From NCBI RefSeq assembly GCF_018918005.1, contig NZ_JAHLPR010000018.1:34950-98949 (forward strand): DNA of 64,000 nt, written 5' to 3'. The notes beneath the pieces were generated by a model. That model worked only from the letters and a program-made list of their open reading frames with translations, ran no database searches and was not told where the DNA came from. Source of the stretch: Paenibacillus sp. MSJ-34 (GTDB lineage Bacteria; Bacillota; Bacilli; Paenibacillales; Paenibacillaceae). The position numbers and the translations under genes are program-made. The first letter of the stretch is position 1; each line of letters opens with the position of its first letter. Positions 1-8,549 of the stretch are shown in pieces.

Positions 1-1288
1 ATACATGATAAAGCACGGCATTGCTGTACTTGATATTGCTGCTGCAGATCGTGCGATCGGTAATCTTATTGAGCAGACCATAAAAAAAGTGGTAAGCTGC
101 AAAGCCTTGTTGCATGGCTCCCTTCAAACGCTTCACATCATGGATAAAGTAACGCCATTTCGGTATATCTTCGTAATGATCCTTATCTTTTTTGGGCATA
201 TCAAAATCATAGAATACATATTCGTTTACACATACCTTCACACAAGATGCTTTTACCGCGGCACCGCCCTTTTGCAACGAAGGGGCCGCTTTAGCGCAAT
301 CCACCTGATGCTGCACCCGTTCATAATAATACCGGATCGGCTCACGATTAAAGGTAAAATCGATTCCTACGCTCATGGAAAGCGGGGCAAGCTCTGTGTC
401 GTGGGCTTTACTCCATTTTGTTATCTCATCATTTAATTGTCGCAGAATATCTTTGCATAAGTTCACGCCGTCCAAAAGTCGGGATGCGGCCACCGCAAAG
501 AAGATATCGTCGCCGGCCATATAAAGCGGATAAAGCTTGAAGCCGGCATCCTTGTTCTGATATTCCCGCGTCTTCTCATGCAAGGAATTCAAACAAATGA
601 ATCGGGACAACAAATTGCTTACCGCTTCATATTCCGTGTACTGTTCGATTCGTTCAAACAAAGCGCCCATACCGTCCAAATCGGCTTTAATTACAGCGAT
701 GCGAAAATGATTGTCGTTGTCAGCATTTTCCTCTGAATAAAGTGCGTTAATCGTAGGGGAGAACGCCTCGTATTCTTGATCAGATACAATCGATTGTTTA
801 AGTGGGTCATATACCGGGACGCTGCAAAACTGAAAAAGCAATGCTCGATGCCGATCGATGATACGGTTCAGGCAGTCCTGTTGCCTAAGACGGTGTTTGC
901 TTTCTTTGATTGCCTCCAACTTGTCTTGATCTCTCGAAATCTCCTTCTCGAAGCAAACATACTTCACTAAAAGCTGTCCTGTAGACATCTCATAGTATGT
1001 TTTGAACAATCGATCCAGCTTCGTCAAGATCTGATGTTCTTCAAGCGAAGCAGTAAATATGCACATACCGGAGCATACCAATAGTCGATCAGTAATGTGG
1101 CCGCTGAACGCTCCGTCGCCTTCAAGTCCAATATCAAGGTAAAGCTGTTTGGATATCAAATTCGAGGATTTCACAATGTCCCTGAGCGTGCCGCTATTCG
1201 TTTGGTTTTCCTGAACCTGCGCTTGCAGCATATAATATAAAAACGCCTGTACTTTATCTATGGATATGGCAACAACATATTCTCCCAT
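1..1288 (-). CDS. Cas10-like (GGDD/palm) polymerase without HD domain, C-terminus beyond window
   Basis: Reading the minus strand from the ATG at 1288 gives 429 uninterrupted residues, still open at base 1. The protein begins directly with a Cas10-type first palm strand (VVAISIDKVQAFLYY, residues 5-19, with D11), so there is no N-terminal HD nuclease. A second palm begins with RIAVIKADLDGMGALF (residues 196-211; D203 and D205 could bind metal). It carries AGDD at 258-261 in place of the usual GGDD, followed by a GGDEF-like SMSVGID strand near 304-310. Cas10 palms of type III CRISPR systems make cyclic oligoadenylates. Whether this protein makes a nucleotide signal is inference. The ATG shares one base with the TGA of the upstream nuclease-like gene (TGATG), so the two are probably translated together. 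I see no Csm or Cmr subunits, but the window stops here. Alternatives are a stand-alone palm cyclase or a divergent type III Cas10. Confidence 0.7.
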   Translation of the reverse strand, partial: MGEYVVAISIDKVQAFLYYMLQAQVQENQTNSGTLRDIVKSSNLISKQLYLDIGLEGDGAFSGHITDRLLVCSGMCIFTASLEEHQILTKLDRLFKTYYEMSTGQLLVKYVCFEKEISRDQDKLEAIKESKHRLRQQDCLNRIIDRHRALLFQFCSVPVYDPLKQSIVSDQEYEAFSPTINALYSEENADNDNHFRIAVIKADLDGMGALFERIEQYTEYEAVSNLLSRFICLNSLHEKTREYQNKDAGFKLYPLYMAGDDIFFAVAASRLLDGVNLCKDILRQLNDEITKWSKAHDTELAPLSMSVGIDFTFNREPIRYYYERVQHQVDCAKAAPSLQKGGAAVKASCVKVCVNEYVFYDFDMPKKDKDHYEDIPKWRYFIHDVKRLKGAMQQGFAAYHFFYGLLNKITDRTICSSNIKYSNAVLYHV

Positions 1289-2163
1289 CAGGAATCCTTC
1301 CTCCCAGTATCAAAAAGGTTAGCGTATGCGCGGTGCGGGAACAATATCGGATTGTTGATCAGCATTAATAGTTGGTTTAACTGGAAGTTGAACGTAAGAA
1401 GCGACACCGGGGTGTCATTCTCGTCTCGAACCTCATATTCTTTTAGCGTGATGGCCTTTAAGTCAGTTGCGTTTATTATTTCTTCTGCGGACTTTTGGAC
1501 GTTATGAAAATTAAGCTTCATAAACCATTCCATCAGATTGCTATCTGCATTGATTTTAATTTCGATACGACCCGATTCGGTTTTATCGTCTTTTACGGCG
1601 ACTAATGTAAAATCAAAATTGTTTTCTATGTCCGGACTAATCTCCGCCTTCAGCGCGCACAAAATGCGAATGGGATGCGTGGATTGCTGTGTCGAAACAG
1701 CGCCAATAGCAATTTGGCCTGCTATTCTTGCAATGGAATTATTTGCAGTTTTTAAAGGTTCTATATTATTGTACCAATTTGTGATTCCATCTTTGTTCAG
1801 ACTTTGACTTTTGCATTCCACTACGACAGCAACTGCTTCGATCGGGATAAACTTCAAGCGTCCGTAGCGAAAAATATAGGGGGTATACGTTTCATCGAGT
1901 ATGGCCAAATCAACCTCATTGGAGACCCGCCCCTCCGAATCAATAATAAAGACGGAATACTCGATGACGAATTTCTTTGGGACAATCATTTCAAACAGTT
2001 GTCGCCAAATGTCCTCACGTGCGGAACCAATGCTTGTTCCATGCAAATCATGCTTCATATAAAGTTGATTCACGATTGATTGTTCAACCTGCCGGTAGTT
2101 CGATTGAATGTTTTCAACCAGCTTTTGTTTACGTTTTTCCGGAGTCAATGATTCTTTAGCCAT
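1288..2163 (-). CDS. DUF6602-like protein with PD-(D/E)XK nuclease motif, partner of the Cas10-like gene
   Basis: This is a 291-residue protein. After a helical N-terminus, SIGSARED (44-51) leads into a conserved core with SNEVDLAILD (81-90) and IEAVAVVVECKS (108-119). The spacing of D85 and the E116-C117-K118 triplet is that of a PD-(D/E)XK nuclease fold. The core resembles what I recall of DUF6602 proteins; the family name is from memory and unchecked. The ATG at 2163 is preferred because the ribosome-binding site GGGAGGGG lies just upstream; a TTG at 2178 would put that site inside the gene. The stop overlaps the start of the Cas10-like gene by one base. A nuclease-like protein coupled to a nucleotide-polymerase-like protein suggests an effector and signal-synthase pair, but it could also be a restriction-type protein. 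No transmembrane segment is evident. Confidence 0.65.
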   Translation of the reverse strand: MAKESLTPEKRKQKLVENIQSNYRQVEQSIVNQLYMKHDLHGTSIGSAREDIWRQLFEMIVPKKFVIEYSVFIIDSEGRVSNEVDLAILDETYTPYIFRYGRLKFIPIEAVAVVVECKSQSLNKDGITNWYNNIEPLKTANNSIARIAGQIAIGAVSTQQSTHPIRILCALKAEISPDIENNFDFTLVAVKDDKTESGRIEIKINADSNLMEWFMKLNFHNVQKSAEEIINATDLKAITLKEYEVRDENDTPVSLLTFNFQLNQLLMLINNPILFPHRAYANLFDTGRKDS

Positions 2164-2320
2164 TCTTTCCCCTCCCAAAGTTTCTAATTCCGTGTTTTTA
2201 GAACAATTCCCATGATGACCCTGATGATTCTAGTGAATAAGCCCTTGGGAAATTTACAAAAAAACAGGTATTTCGATATAATTCCACATCGATATACCCA
2301 ACTCCTTCCAAGAAAACGCT

Positions 2321-2632
2321 TTAATTTTGAATCAAAAACTGGGCTGCCATGTGCGGCAAAGGTATCGGTTTCTGGAAAAATGAATACCCGCACATCACGA
2401 AACCTGCGCCAACAGGTTGATAGAGATTTACCGCCGATACGATTTCAATCCACCCATTCACATGGAGTACGACAATTTGCAAATGCATACCGGATTTATG
2501 TGCAAATTCACAGCAGGGATTTCTGAAATGTCCATTATGCCGCTTATCTTCCCGCTGGCACAGTGTTGTCTGATTCATTCTTAACCAATTGAGTTCCTCG
2601 CAATCCGTCACGGTCAGTTCTAGTGCAAACAT
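2321..2632 (-). CDS. Possible small hypothetical protein (103 aa), low support
   Basis: An open frame starts at an ATG at 2632 with AAGGA eight bases upstream and lies upstream of, and in the same direction as, the nuclease/Cas10-like pair. The product has five cysteines and a hydrophobic stretch around MHLQIVVLHV. I recognise no family. Part of the frame (2442-2473) is a CRISPR-repeat-like sequence, and such sequences translate into GWIEI-type peptides by chance, so the frame may be accidental. If it is real, the operon has three genes. If not, the whole stretch from 2164 to 2640 is non-coding apart from the pseudo-repeat. Confidence 0.22.
   Translation of the reverse strand: MFALELTVTDCEELNWLRMNQTTLCQREDKRHNGHFRNPCCEFAHKSGMHLQIVVLHVNGWIEIVSAVNLYQPVGAGFVMCGYSFFQKPIPLPHMAAQFLIQN
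2442..2473 (-). repeat. Solitary degenerate CRISPR repeat of I-C form on the opposite strand
   Basis: Read on the minus strand, these 32 bases begin GTCG and end GTGGATTGAAAT. That is the same length and the same 4-base and 12-base ends as the array repeat. The middle 16 bases differ and fit a decayed hairpin (GTACTC, CATGT, GAATGG), three changes from a perfect GCACTC/GAGTGC stem. It therefore resembles a repeat from a different I-C-type array rather than a copy of the neighbouring one. It lies about 420 bases before the array and points towards the nuclease/Cas10-like genes. Confidence 0.6.
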
Positions 2633-2643
2633 GCAAGCTTTCC

Positions 2644-2672
2644 TTGATAGGATTAAAGCAAAAGACTATACT
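2644..2672 (+). promoter_or_regulatory. Probable sigma-A promoter for the CRISPR precursor RNA
   Basis: TTGATA at 2644-2649 and TATACT at 2667-2672 are separated by exactly 17 bases. Each box has one mismatch to the sigma-A consensus. The promoter points into the leader and array, and transcription would start about 210 bases before the first repeat. Confidence 0.6.
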
Positions 2673-2892
2673 TTAGATATGTGGAAGGTTATGGTAGCAT
2701 TTGCGAAGCGAGAAAAATAATGCGGTGCGAACCCCAAGCTCACATAAAATCCCCGGGGGATTCGCACTTCGCTTCCGGCCTGCATTTGTTGCATTTTAAG
2801 TTGGTTTTTCATGGAAGGAAAAGGGAAGTGGAAATTGATTCGCACTTTTGGGCCCCGCAGACCTTGTCCTGTAAGGCTCGAAATAGGTCGGA
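2673..2892 (+). promoter_or_regulatory. CRISPR leader
   Basis: This non-coding stretch directly precedes the first repeat. It holds an inverted pair, GTGCGAA at 2726-2732 and TTCGCAC at 2761-2767. The second arm belongs to a direct repeat, GATTCGCACTT, at 2759-2769 and again at 2837-2847. Such repeated motifs are plausible anchors for adaptation or host proteins, which is inference. Its place on the left fits the decayed last repeat on the right. Confidence 0.6.
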
Positions 2893-5235
2893 GTCGCTCC
2901 TTACGCAGGAGCGTGGATTGAAATCATCTTCCATCCATACATTACCTATCCCAAACGTGTCGCTCCTTACGCAGGAGCGTGGATTGAAATTTTCTATTTA
3001 AGATTAAAAAGGAAGAGGCGCAGGCGTCGCTCCTTACGCAGGAGCGTGGATTGAAATTTTCAATGTGTCGTGAATTATTTGCCAAGCCCTGAGTCGCTCC
3101 TTACGCAGGAGCGTGGATTGAAATACGTCCTTTACCCACGGATGTTGGGCGACGAGGTCGCTCCTTACGCAGGAGCGTGGATTGAAATTTTATGCCGGGC
3201 AACGGCATCGCAGTAAGCAGCCGTCGCTCCTTACGCAGGAGCGTGGATTGAAATACCTTCGCTTGCTCTAACTTCCAGCTTTACCGGGTCGCTCCTTACG
3301 CAGGAGCGTGGATTGAAATCGCTAAACGAACCGTCTACGCCGACGAGCGTCCCGTCGCTCCTTACGCAGGAGCGTGGATTGAAATGATTCGATGGCCCTA
3401 AAGACGGTGTTAATCGCCGTCGCTCCTTACGCAGGAGCGTGGATTGAAATCCCGGAGTGTTGCGATTGTTGAGCAAGTGGAATATTGTCGCTCCTTACGC
3501 AGGAGCGTGGATTGAAATCGCTCAAGATCCTGCCAGCCGATCAGCTCGACTCGCGTCGCTCCTTACGCAGGAGCGTGGATTGAAATTCCCCTATAGGAGA
3601 GTGAAAGAAATGATCGATATCGTCGCTCCTTACGCAGGAGCGTGGATTGAAATAAAGCTGCCGAAGCGCGAGCAGCGCTGGAAGCGGTCGCTCCTTACGC
3701 AGGAGCGTGGATTGAAATATGCACCATGCCTCCTTGCCGATTTGTAGGGTGGGTCGCTCCTTACGCAGGAGCGTGGATTGAAATTTTTCCCTCCTTCTCT
3801 GGGTAAAGGGATTTTAAAGTCGCTCCTTACGCAGGAGCGTGGATTGAAATCATATACTGCTGAACACATTTCGAATGCTCTCTGAGAGGTCGCTCCTTAC
3901 GCAGGAGCGTGGATTGAAATCATGCTTTTTCCCAATCTCCGGCGAATACGCCGGTCGCTCCTTACGCAGGAGCGTGGATTGAAATGAACTTCTCTCGGAA
4001 ATTCCGCTTTGCTTTATCGTCGCTCCTTACGCAGGAGCGTGGATTGAAATTATTCGGCTAAGAAGATCACAGCAGTCGAGAAAGGTCGCTCCTTACGCAG
4101 GAGCGTGGATTGAAATCGGCGACCCAGCGAAGATTCGCGAATGGCTAACCGTCGCTCCTTACGCAGGAGCGTGGATTGAAATAACACCCCAAGCATCCTC
4201 ACATGCTGGCAAACATCGTCGCTCCTTACGCAGGAGCGTGGATTGAAATCGAATAAGGTCGTCGTCTCGCTCAATGACTCTCGTCGCTCCTTACGCAGGA
4301 GCGTGGATTGAAATCTAACCGTCGATGGCCGCTATATCCCCGGTTATGTCGCTCCTTACGCAGGAGCGTGGATTGAAATATCGGCAACGCCAGAGATAAC
4401 CGGCAAACTGGCGTCGCTCCTTACGCAGGAGCGTGGATTGAAATAATTTTCATGGTATTTTCAAAAGTAAGAGTTTTATGTCGCTCCTTACGCAGGAGCG
4501 TGGATTGAAATAGCGGATTTTTTAATTGTCCCGGAACGGTTGAGTACGTCGCTCCTTACGCAGGAGCGTGGATTGAAATGAGGGAGAGTGAAGCGGAATG
4601 AGTGAGCTTGTCGTCGCTCCTTACGCAGGAGCGTGGATTGAAATTCCGAAGAAACGGGAATGAAGGTACAACGTCGTAGTCGCTCCTTACGCAGGAGCGT
4701 GGATTGAAATTGCGGCTCTGTAGTTGTCTTGATTTTGGGTACGTCGCTCCTTACGCAGGAGCGTGGATTGAAATTCGCTCACGTCAGAAGTTTCCCGACT
4801 CCGATCAGGCGTCGCTCCTTACGCAGGAGCGTGGATTGAAATAAATCCCCAACGCTTATAGATTTCGACCGATAGGTCGCTCCTTACGCAGGAGCGTGGA
4901 TTGAAATTCTAGCAGCACACCACCAAAGCAGCCGCCACGTTTGTCGCTCCTTACGCAGGAGCGTGGATTGAAATCGCTAAAATAGTATCAGTCAACCGGT
5001 TTACTCAGTCGCTCCTTACGCAGGAGCGTGGATTGAAATAAATTAAAATACGAAATATGTCGAGAAGCATTGGGTCGCTCCTTACGCAGGAGCGTGGATT
5101 GAAATGTTACGTCGATCAATCGATCGGCATCGTCCAAGGTCGCTCCTTACGCAGGAGCGTGGATTGAAATCGACAACGAGAAGACGGAAAAACAGTGATT
5201 GACGTCACTCCTTACGCAGGAGCGTGGATTGGAAT
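2893..5235 (+). CRISPR. CRISPR array, type I-C-class repeat, 36 repeats and 35 spacers
   Basis: A 32-base repeat that begins GTCGCTCC, has a CTCCT/AGGAG hairpin and ends GTGGATTGAAAT occurs 36 times. The first copy is at 2893-2924 and the last at 5204-5235. Spacers are 32-38 bases, mostly 33-35. All copies I read are identical except the last, which has two changes (GTCACTCC at its start and GGAAT at its end). That marks the right side as the old, trailer end. The ATTGAAAT end is the usual 5' handle of type I-C crRNAs, so transcription is rightward. No cas3, cas5, cas8c, cas7, cas4, cas1 or cas2 gene lies in the window. Open frames across the array are artefacts that give repeated GAWIEI or QERGLK peptides. 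From 5236 to 5424 I see nothing recognisable. Confidence 0.97.
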
Positions 5236-5483
5236 GATCCCACATCACATCAAAAAAAGCTTGGATAAACTTAACGTTCTCTTTGGGGTGGAGTATAACC
5301 TGTGAGCAACCATCAACTATTGCTGGAATGAAAGCGGCTATTCCCGTATCAATGTTTCAATGTACAAGAATAAATATCGCAGCGGCGCCGGTCATGGAGT
5401 CTAATTTGATGCTAGACTTAATAGTGGACACGGAGAACCGAGAATGAGATAGAATAAAAATATCTTAATTTGAGGTGTCCGAC

Positions 5484-5789
5484 ATGACAAAAAAGTACGA
5501 CAAGGAATTCAAAATGCAAACTGTTCGACTCATCCAAGAAGAAGGTAAGACGGTGGCGCAAGTAGCCCGCGAAATGGGCTTGCATGAAAATACGATCTAC
5601 CGCTGGATTGCAGAGTGTAAACAAGACGGGAGCCAAGCCTTCCCCGGCAGTGGACAACTGAAGCCGGAGGATAAGGCCATGCGTGACCTCCAGAAACGAA
5701 TCCGCGACCTAGAAGAGGAGAACGATATCCTAAAAAGGCCATGCACTACTTTGCCAAAGACCGGTGCTGATCTATTCATTCATCTATGA
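5484..5789 (+). CDS. IS3-family transposase OrfA (helix-turn-helix), C-terminus shifted
   Basis: This is a small DNA-binding OrfA. It has the HTH region VAQVAREMGLHENTIYRWI and then a leucine-zipper-like DLQKRIRDLEEENDILK segment. The ATG at 5484 follows GAGGTG at a good distance; a GTG lies 9 bases earlier. After LK the frame reads RPCTTLPK and so on, which is not typical. In a neighbouring frame the same DNA reads KAMHYFAKDRC and then stops, which is the usual OrfA ending. One A appears to be missing from the A-run at 5732-5736. This is either a real frameshift or a sequencing error. Confidence 0.85.
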   Translation: MTKKYDKEFKMQTVRLIQEEGKTVAQVAREMGLHENTIYRWIAECKQDGSQAFPGSGQLKPEDKAMRDLQKRIRDLEEENDILKRPCTTLPKTGADLFIHL

Positions 5790-6630
5790 TCATCGCTTCG
5801 AGTGCCGTGTCGCGAAGTTGTGCGAGACCCTGGAAGTATCCAGAAGCGGTTATTACAAGTGGACCAATCGAAAGGAGAGCAAACGCGAGAAGCGCCGGAA
5901 GAAGCTGGAGCGGCGCATACGGCGAATTTTCTTAGATAGCCGTCGTCTCTACGGAAGCCCCAAGATCCACAAAGTACTCCAAAAGCAAGGAACTAAGGTC
6001 TCTGAGAAGACCGTAGCCCGAATCATGAAGGAGCTAGGCCTTATATCCCGGATCGTAAAGAAGTACAAGGCTACAACGAACTCTAAACACAACTTTGCGG
6101 TGTTTGAGAATGAGTTGAATCAACGGTTTCAGGTACTCGCTCCCAATAAGACCTGGGTTACTGACATTACTTATGTCCCAACCGATGAAGGCTGGTTGTA
6201 TCTCGCAAGCGTCATGGACCTTTACAGCCGCAAAATCGTCGGGTTTCATATGGACGAGCGCATGATCAAGGATCTCGTGTTAAAAGCCTTGGAGCGCGCC
6301 TACATGCAACAAGGAAAGCCACAAGGGATCCTACATCACTCTGACCGCGGCAGCCAGTATGCCTCCCATGACTACAAAGCTCGGTTAAAGGAATACAACA
6401 TGAAGGGCAGCATGAGCCGCAAAGGAAACTGTTATGATAATGCGTGCATTGAGTCTTTTCACAGTGTGATCAAGAAGGAACTGATCTACTCAAAAAAGTT
6501 CAAAACGCGAGAACAAGCTCGAAAAATTACTCGAAAAATTACATGCTTCTACAATGGAAAAAGGATTCACTCGTCCATAGGGTACCATACGCCCAATGAA
6601 TTCGAACGTATGTACCGGTTTGCGTCATAA
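5764..6630 (+). CDS. IS3-family transposase OrfB (DDE integrase domain)
   Basis: OrfB starts at a GTG that overlaps the end of OrfA. An N-terminal helix-turn-helix_21-type region (SGYYKW, SRRLYGSPKI) is followed by an rve integrase core. The three catalytic residues are in the expected contexts: D in WVTDITYVP, D in LHHSDRGSQYAS, and E in NACIESFHSVIKKE. The protein ends GYHTPNEFE, as is normal for the family. It is complete and looks active. In IS3 elements it is normally made as a frameshifted OrfAB fusion. The present OrfA frame is +1 relative to the usual arrangement, so fusion production may be impaired. Confidence 0.93.
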   Translation: MLIYSFIYDHRFECRVAKLCETLEVSRSGYYKWTNRKESKREKRRKKLERRIRRIFLDSRRLYGSPKIHKVLQKQGTKVSEKTVARIMKELGLISRIVKKYKATTNSKHNFAVFENELNQRFQVLAPNKTWVTDITYVPTDEGWLYLASVMDLYSRKIVGFHMDERMIKDLVLKALERAYMQQGKPQGILHHSDRGSQYASHDYKARLKEYNMKGSMSRKGNCYDNACIESFHSVIKKELIYSKKFKTREQARKITRKITCFYNGKRIHSSIGYHTPNEFERMYRFAS

Positions 6631-6652
6631 TTTTCTCGGTTTGATGTGTCTA

Positions 6653-7060
6653 CTCTATTGACAGAGGTACATACTGCTGGAAAGAATGCAGTAGAGATGC
6701 ACAATGCTGTTACAAATAGGAAGCAAAGCATGTATGCATTTTATTTGTGATCTAGAGCGTGACAATGAACCTATTGCTTTGCTGGCAGCTACTTTATTGT
6801 TGGGATTTAGGTCTGGCAACTGATCTATGGTGGACTAGGCTCAGCTGTATCGTGAAGCTTTTGACATTCGTTTTCAGTTGAAAACCTAAAGACAATTTAT
6901 GAGGCAATGCCTTGAAATTTCATGAATCGTGAGAAGGTTGATAACCTAAAGAAAATTTGGGAAGCTGGCAAGCTAGTCTAATGAAATAGCAAGATAAAAA
7001 ATTAATTATTTAATAAAAATATGTGAATGGGTAAATTTTATTGCGAAAGGAAGTATAATT
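6653..7060 (+). other. Non-coding stretch with a short direct repeat
   Basis: No gene is recognisable between the IS3 element and the lipoprotein gene. Every frame is broken, and the DNA is AT-rich and may be gene debris. A 22-base direct repeat with two mismatches (core AACCTAAAG) lies at 6877-6898 and 6937-6958, exactly 60 bases apart. The last bases hold AAAGGAAG, the ribosome-binding site of the next gene. Confidence 0.5.
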
Positions 7061-8287
7061 ATGAAAATTAGAATTCTATCCATTATGTTTGTTATTGTTG
7101 CTTTTCCACTGTTGCTAACCGGTTGCATCTATAATAATACAACTGTAAATATAAGCTCAGATGGATCTGGTAGAGTCGTTTCTGAAACAGGTGCATTAAA
7201 AGAAATCTTTGATAAGCTTGGCAAAACTCCAAGTGATTTTACAAGTAAAAAAAATAAGCATCACTTGCTAAAATATGGAGGAAGGGAATATCTTGCTGAA
7301 ACATGGGAAGATGCATATGTAAACCCTGAGGAAATTAACTGGTCAGGAGCTGTTGCTAGCATATCTCGAGAAATGGGACCAGTTAATTTAACTCCAATTC
7401 ATAATGGATTAAAGTTAAATCTTAAATTGTGGGAACAATATAGCACTGACATGAAACCTAACCATATTTTCCCTGAGTTTAAGGACATTACCGACCAATC
7501 AATGCAGGGCATGACGCTTTATGACCTAATTGCTCAAGACATTGAAGGTTTGGTTCTTAAAGCAACTTTTAACATGCCATATGGCGTGAAGCAGGTTAAG
7601 GGCGGTACTGATGGTGTAACAGTTAAGGGCAAGACCATCTCTCTGGACTATATGAAGATGGTGAAGTCTGGAGTTTATGAGTGGGAGTTTGACAGCGTAA
7701 AGAATGTAAAGAAAAGCACATTTCCTGACGTTTCCAAGGACTCTCCATACTATGATGCCATTAATGCTGTGGTTGACGGTGGACTAATTAATGTATATGC
7801 TGACGGAACTTTCAAGCCTGACAAGCCGATAGCTCTGGATGAGCTGACTAAGATTCTTGCTAACGGTCTTGGACAGAAGATTGCTGGAGACCCCACATAT
7901 TGGGCAAAGAACTATGTAATGTTTGCACAGAAGTATGGCTTCGTTATTTCCAAAGCAGCTCCTACAAGCAAAAATTGGAGCATTCCAGCCACAAGGGAGC
8001 AGGTAATTTATGCTTTGACATTTGGAGATAACACCCAAATGGCAAATGAGAAGGTTGAAAGCAGCCATATTAAGGACTGGGACAAAATTGACCCCAAGAT
8101 GCGAGACATGATTCTCTGGGGATACAACACAGGAGTGGTTGACATTGAGAAGAACGAATATTTGAATCCTAAGGGAAAGATCACTCGTGCAGAGGTTGCT
8201 CAAATTCTTTACGACATGTACTGGACCGTACCCAAGAGTGATATTGTGGAAAGTTTTCTTAATGACATTCTTCTGTATATGGAGTAA
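7061..8287 (+). CDS. S-layer-homology (SLH) domain lipoprotein
   Basis: The 408-residue protein has a signal peptide with lipobox LLTGC (cysteine 22), so it should be lipid-anchored outside the membrane. Residues 25-215 form a domain I do not recognise. From about 220 on there are three SLH repeats. Their marks are FPDVSKDSPYYDAINAVVD with YADGTFKPDKPI, then a middle repeat with YWAKNYVMFAQKYG, then MILWGYNTGVVD with LNPKGKITRAEVAQIL. SLH domains bind pyruvylated secondary cell-wall polymer, so the protein may bridge membrane and wall. The start has AAAGGAAG upstream. The DNA is AT-rich compared with the catabolic genes to the right, consistent with an accessory island. Confidence 0.85.
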   Translation: MKIRILSIMFVIVAFPLLLTGCIYNNTTVNISSDGSGRVVSETGALKEIFDKLGKTPSDFTSKKNKHHLLKYGGREYLAETWEDAYVNPEEINWSGAVASISREMGPVNLTPIHNGLKLNLKLWEQYSTDMKPNHIFPEFKDITDQSMQGMTLYDLIAQDIEGLVLKATFNMPYGVKQVKGGTDGVTVKGKTISLDYMKMVKSGVYEWEFDSVKNVKKSTFPDVSKDSPYYDAINAVVDGGLINVYADGTFKPDKPIALDELTKILANGLGQKIAGDPTYWAKNYVMFAQKYGFVISKAAPTSKNWSIPATREQVIYALTFGDNTQMANEKVESSHIKDWDKIDPKMRDMILWGYNTGVVDIEKNEYLNPKGKITRAEVAQILYDMYWTVPKSDIVESFLNDILLYME

Positions 8288-8549
8288 CAATATTTAAAAT
8301 GCCAAATGGATATTTTTTGTTAATTGGAAATTAATTGATACAAATAGCCAGGAGGTCTACATACTTTAAGAGTTAATTGAGCTATTCTTAAATCAATGCA
8401 ATAAATGAATGTTAAATGAACTCTCGTACCTAAAGTTGTTTAATTTTAAAATAGGAGTTTTATCAATTACCGAAGCTTTTAACCTGTCTTTATCAAATAG
8501 CATTGAAGGTGCACTATGGATATTTTGAGCAGAAAATCTATTAACGTTA

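Larger units (their letters stand above)
5425..6652 (+). mobile_element. IS3-family insertion sequence (IS150-like organisation)
   Basis: Two overlapping transposase frames are flanked by imperfect inverted ends. The left end (5425-5444) starts TGGACAC and ends AACCGAGAA. The right end (6633-6652), read inward, starts TAGACAC and ends AAACCGAGAA. No target-site duplication is evident directly outside these bounds, so the true ends may differ by a few bases. The element sits just beyond the trailer end of the CRISPR array. Confidence 0.8.

Noticed and set aside
1..1288. Plain GGDEF diguanylate cyclase for the leftmost gene
   Set aside because: The palm motif is AGDD with an N-terminal Cas10-type DKVQAF strand, not GG(D/E)EF with the usual I-site context, so a Cas10-like call fits better.
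2681..4274. Open frames on both strands over the leader and CRISPR array
   Set aside because: They translate the repeat into periodic GAWIEI, QERGLK or NPRSCVRSD peptides, a known artefact of I-C arrays.
2893..5235. Self-targeting spacers within the window
   Set aside because: I noticed no long spacer match to other parts of the window by eye. This was not an exhaustive search.
5415..5424. Target-site duplication of the IS3 element
   Set aside because: The 3-4 bases outside the two ends do not match at the bounds chosen, so no duplication is claimed.
5236..5424. Possible gene fragment after the array (YCWNESGYSRINV frame)
   Set aside because: About 30 residues without a start codon or recognisable family; it could be debris but cannot be supported.
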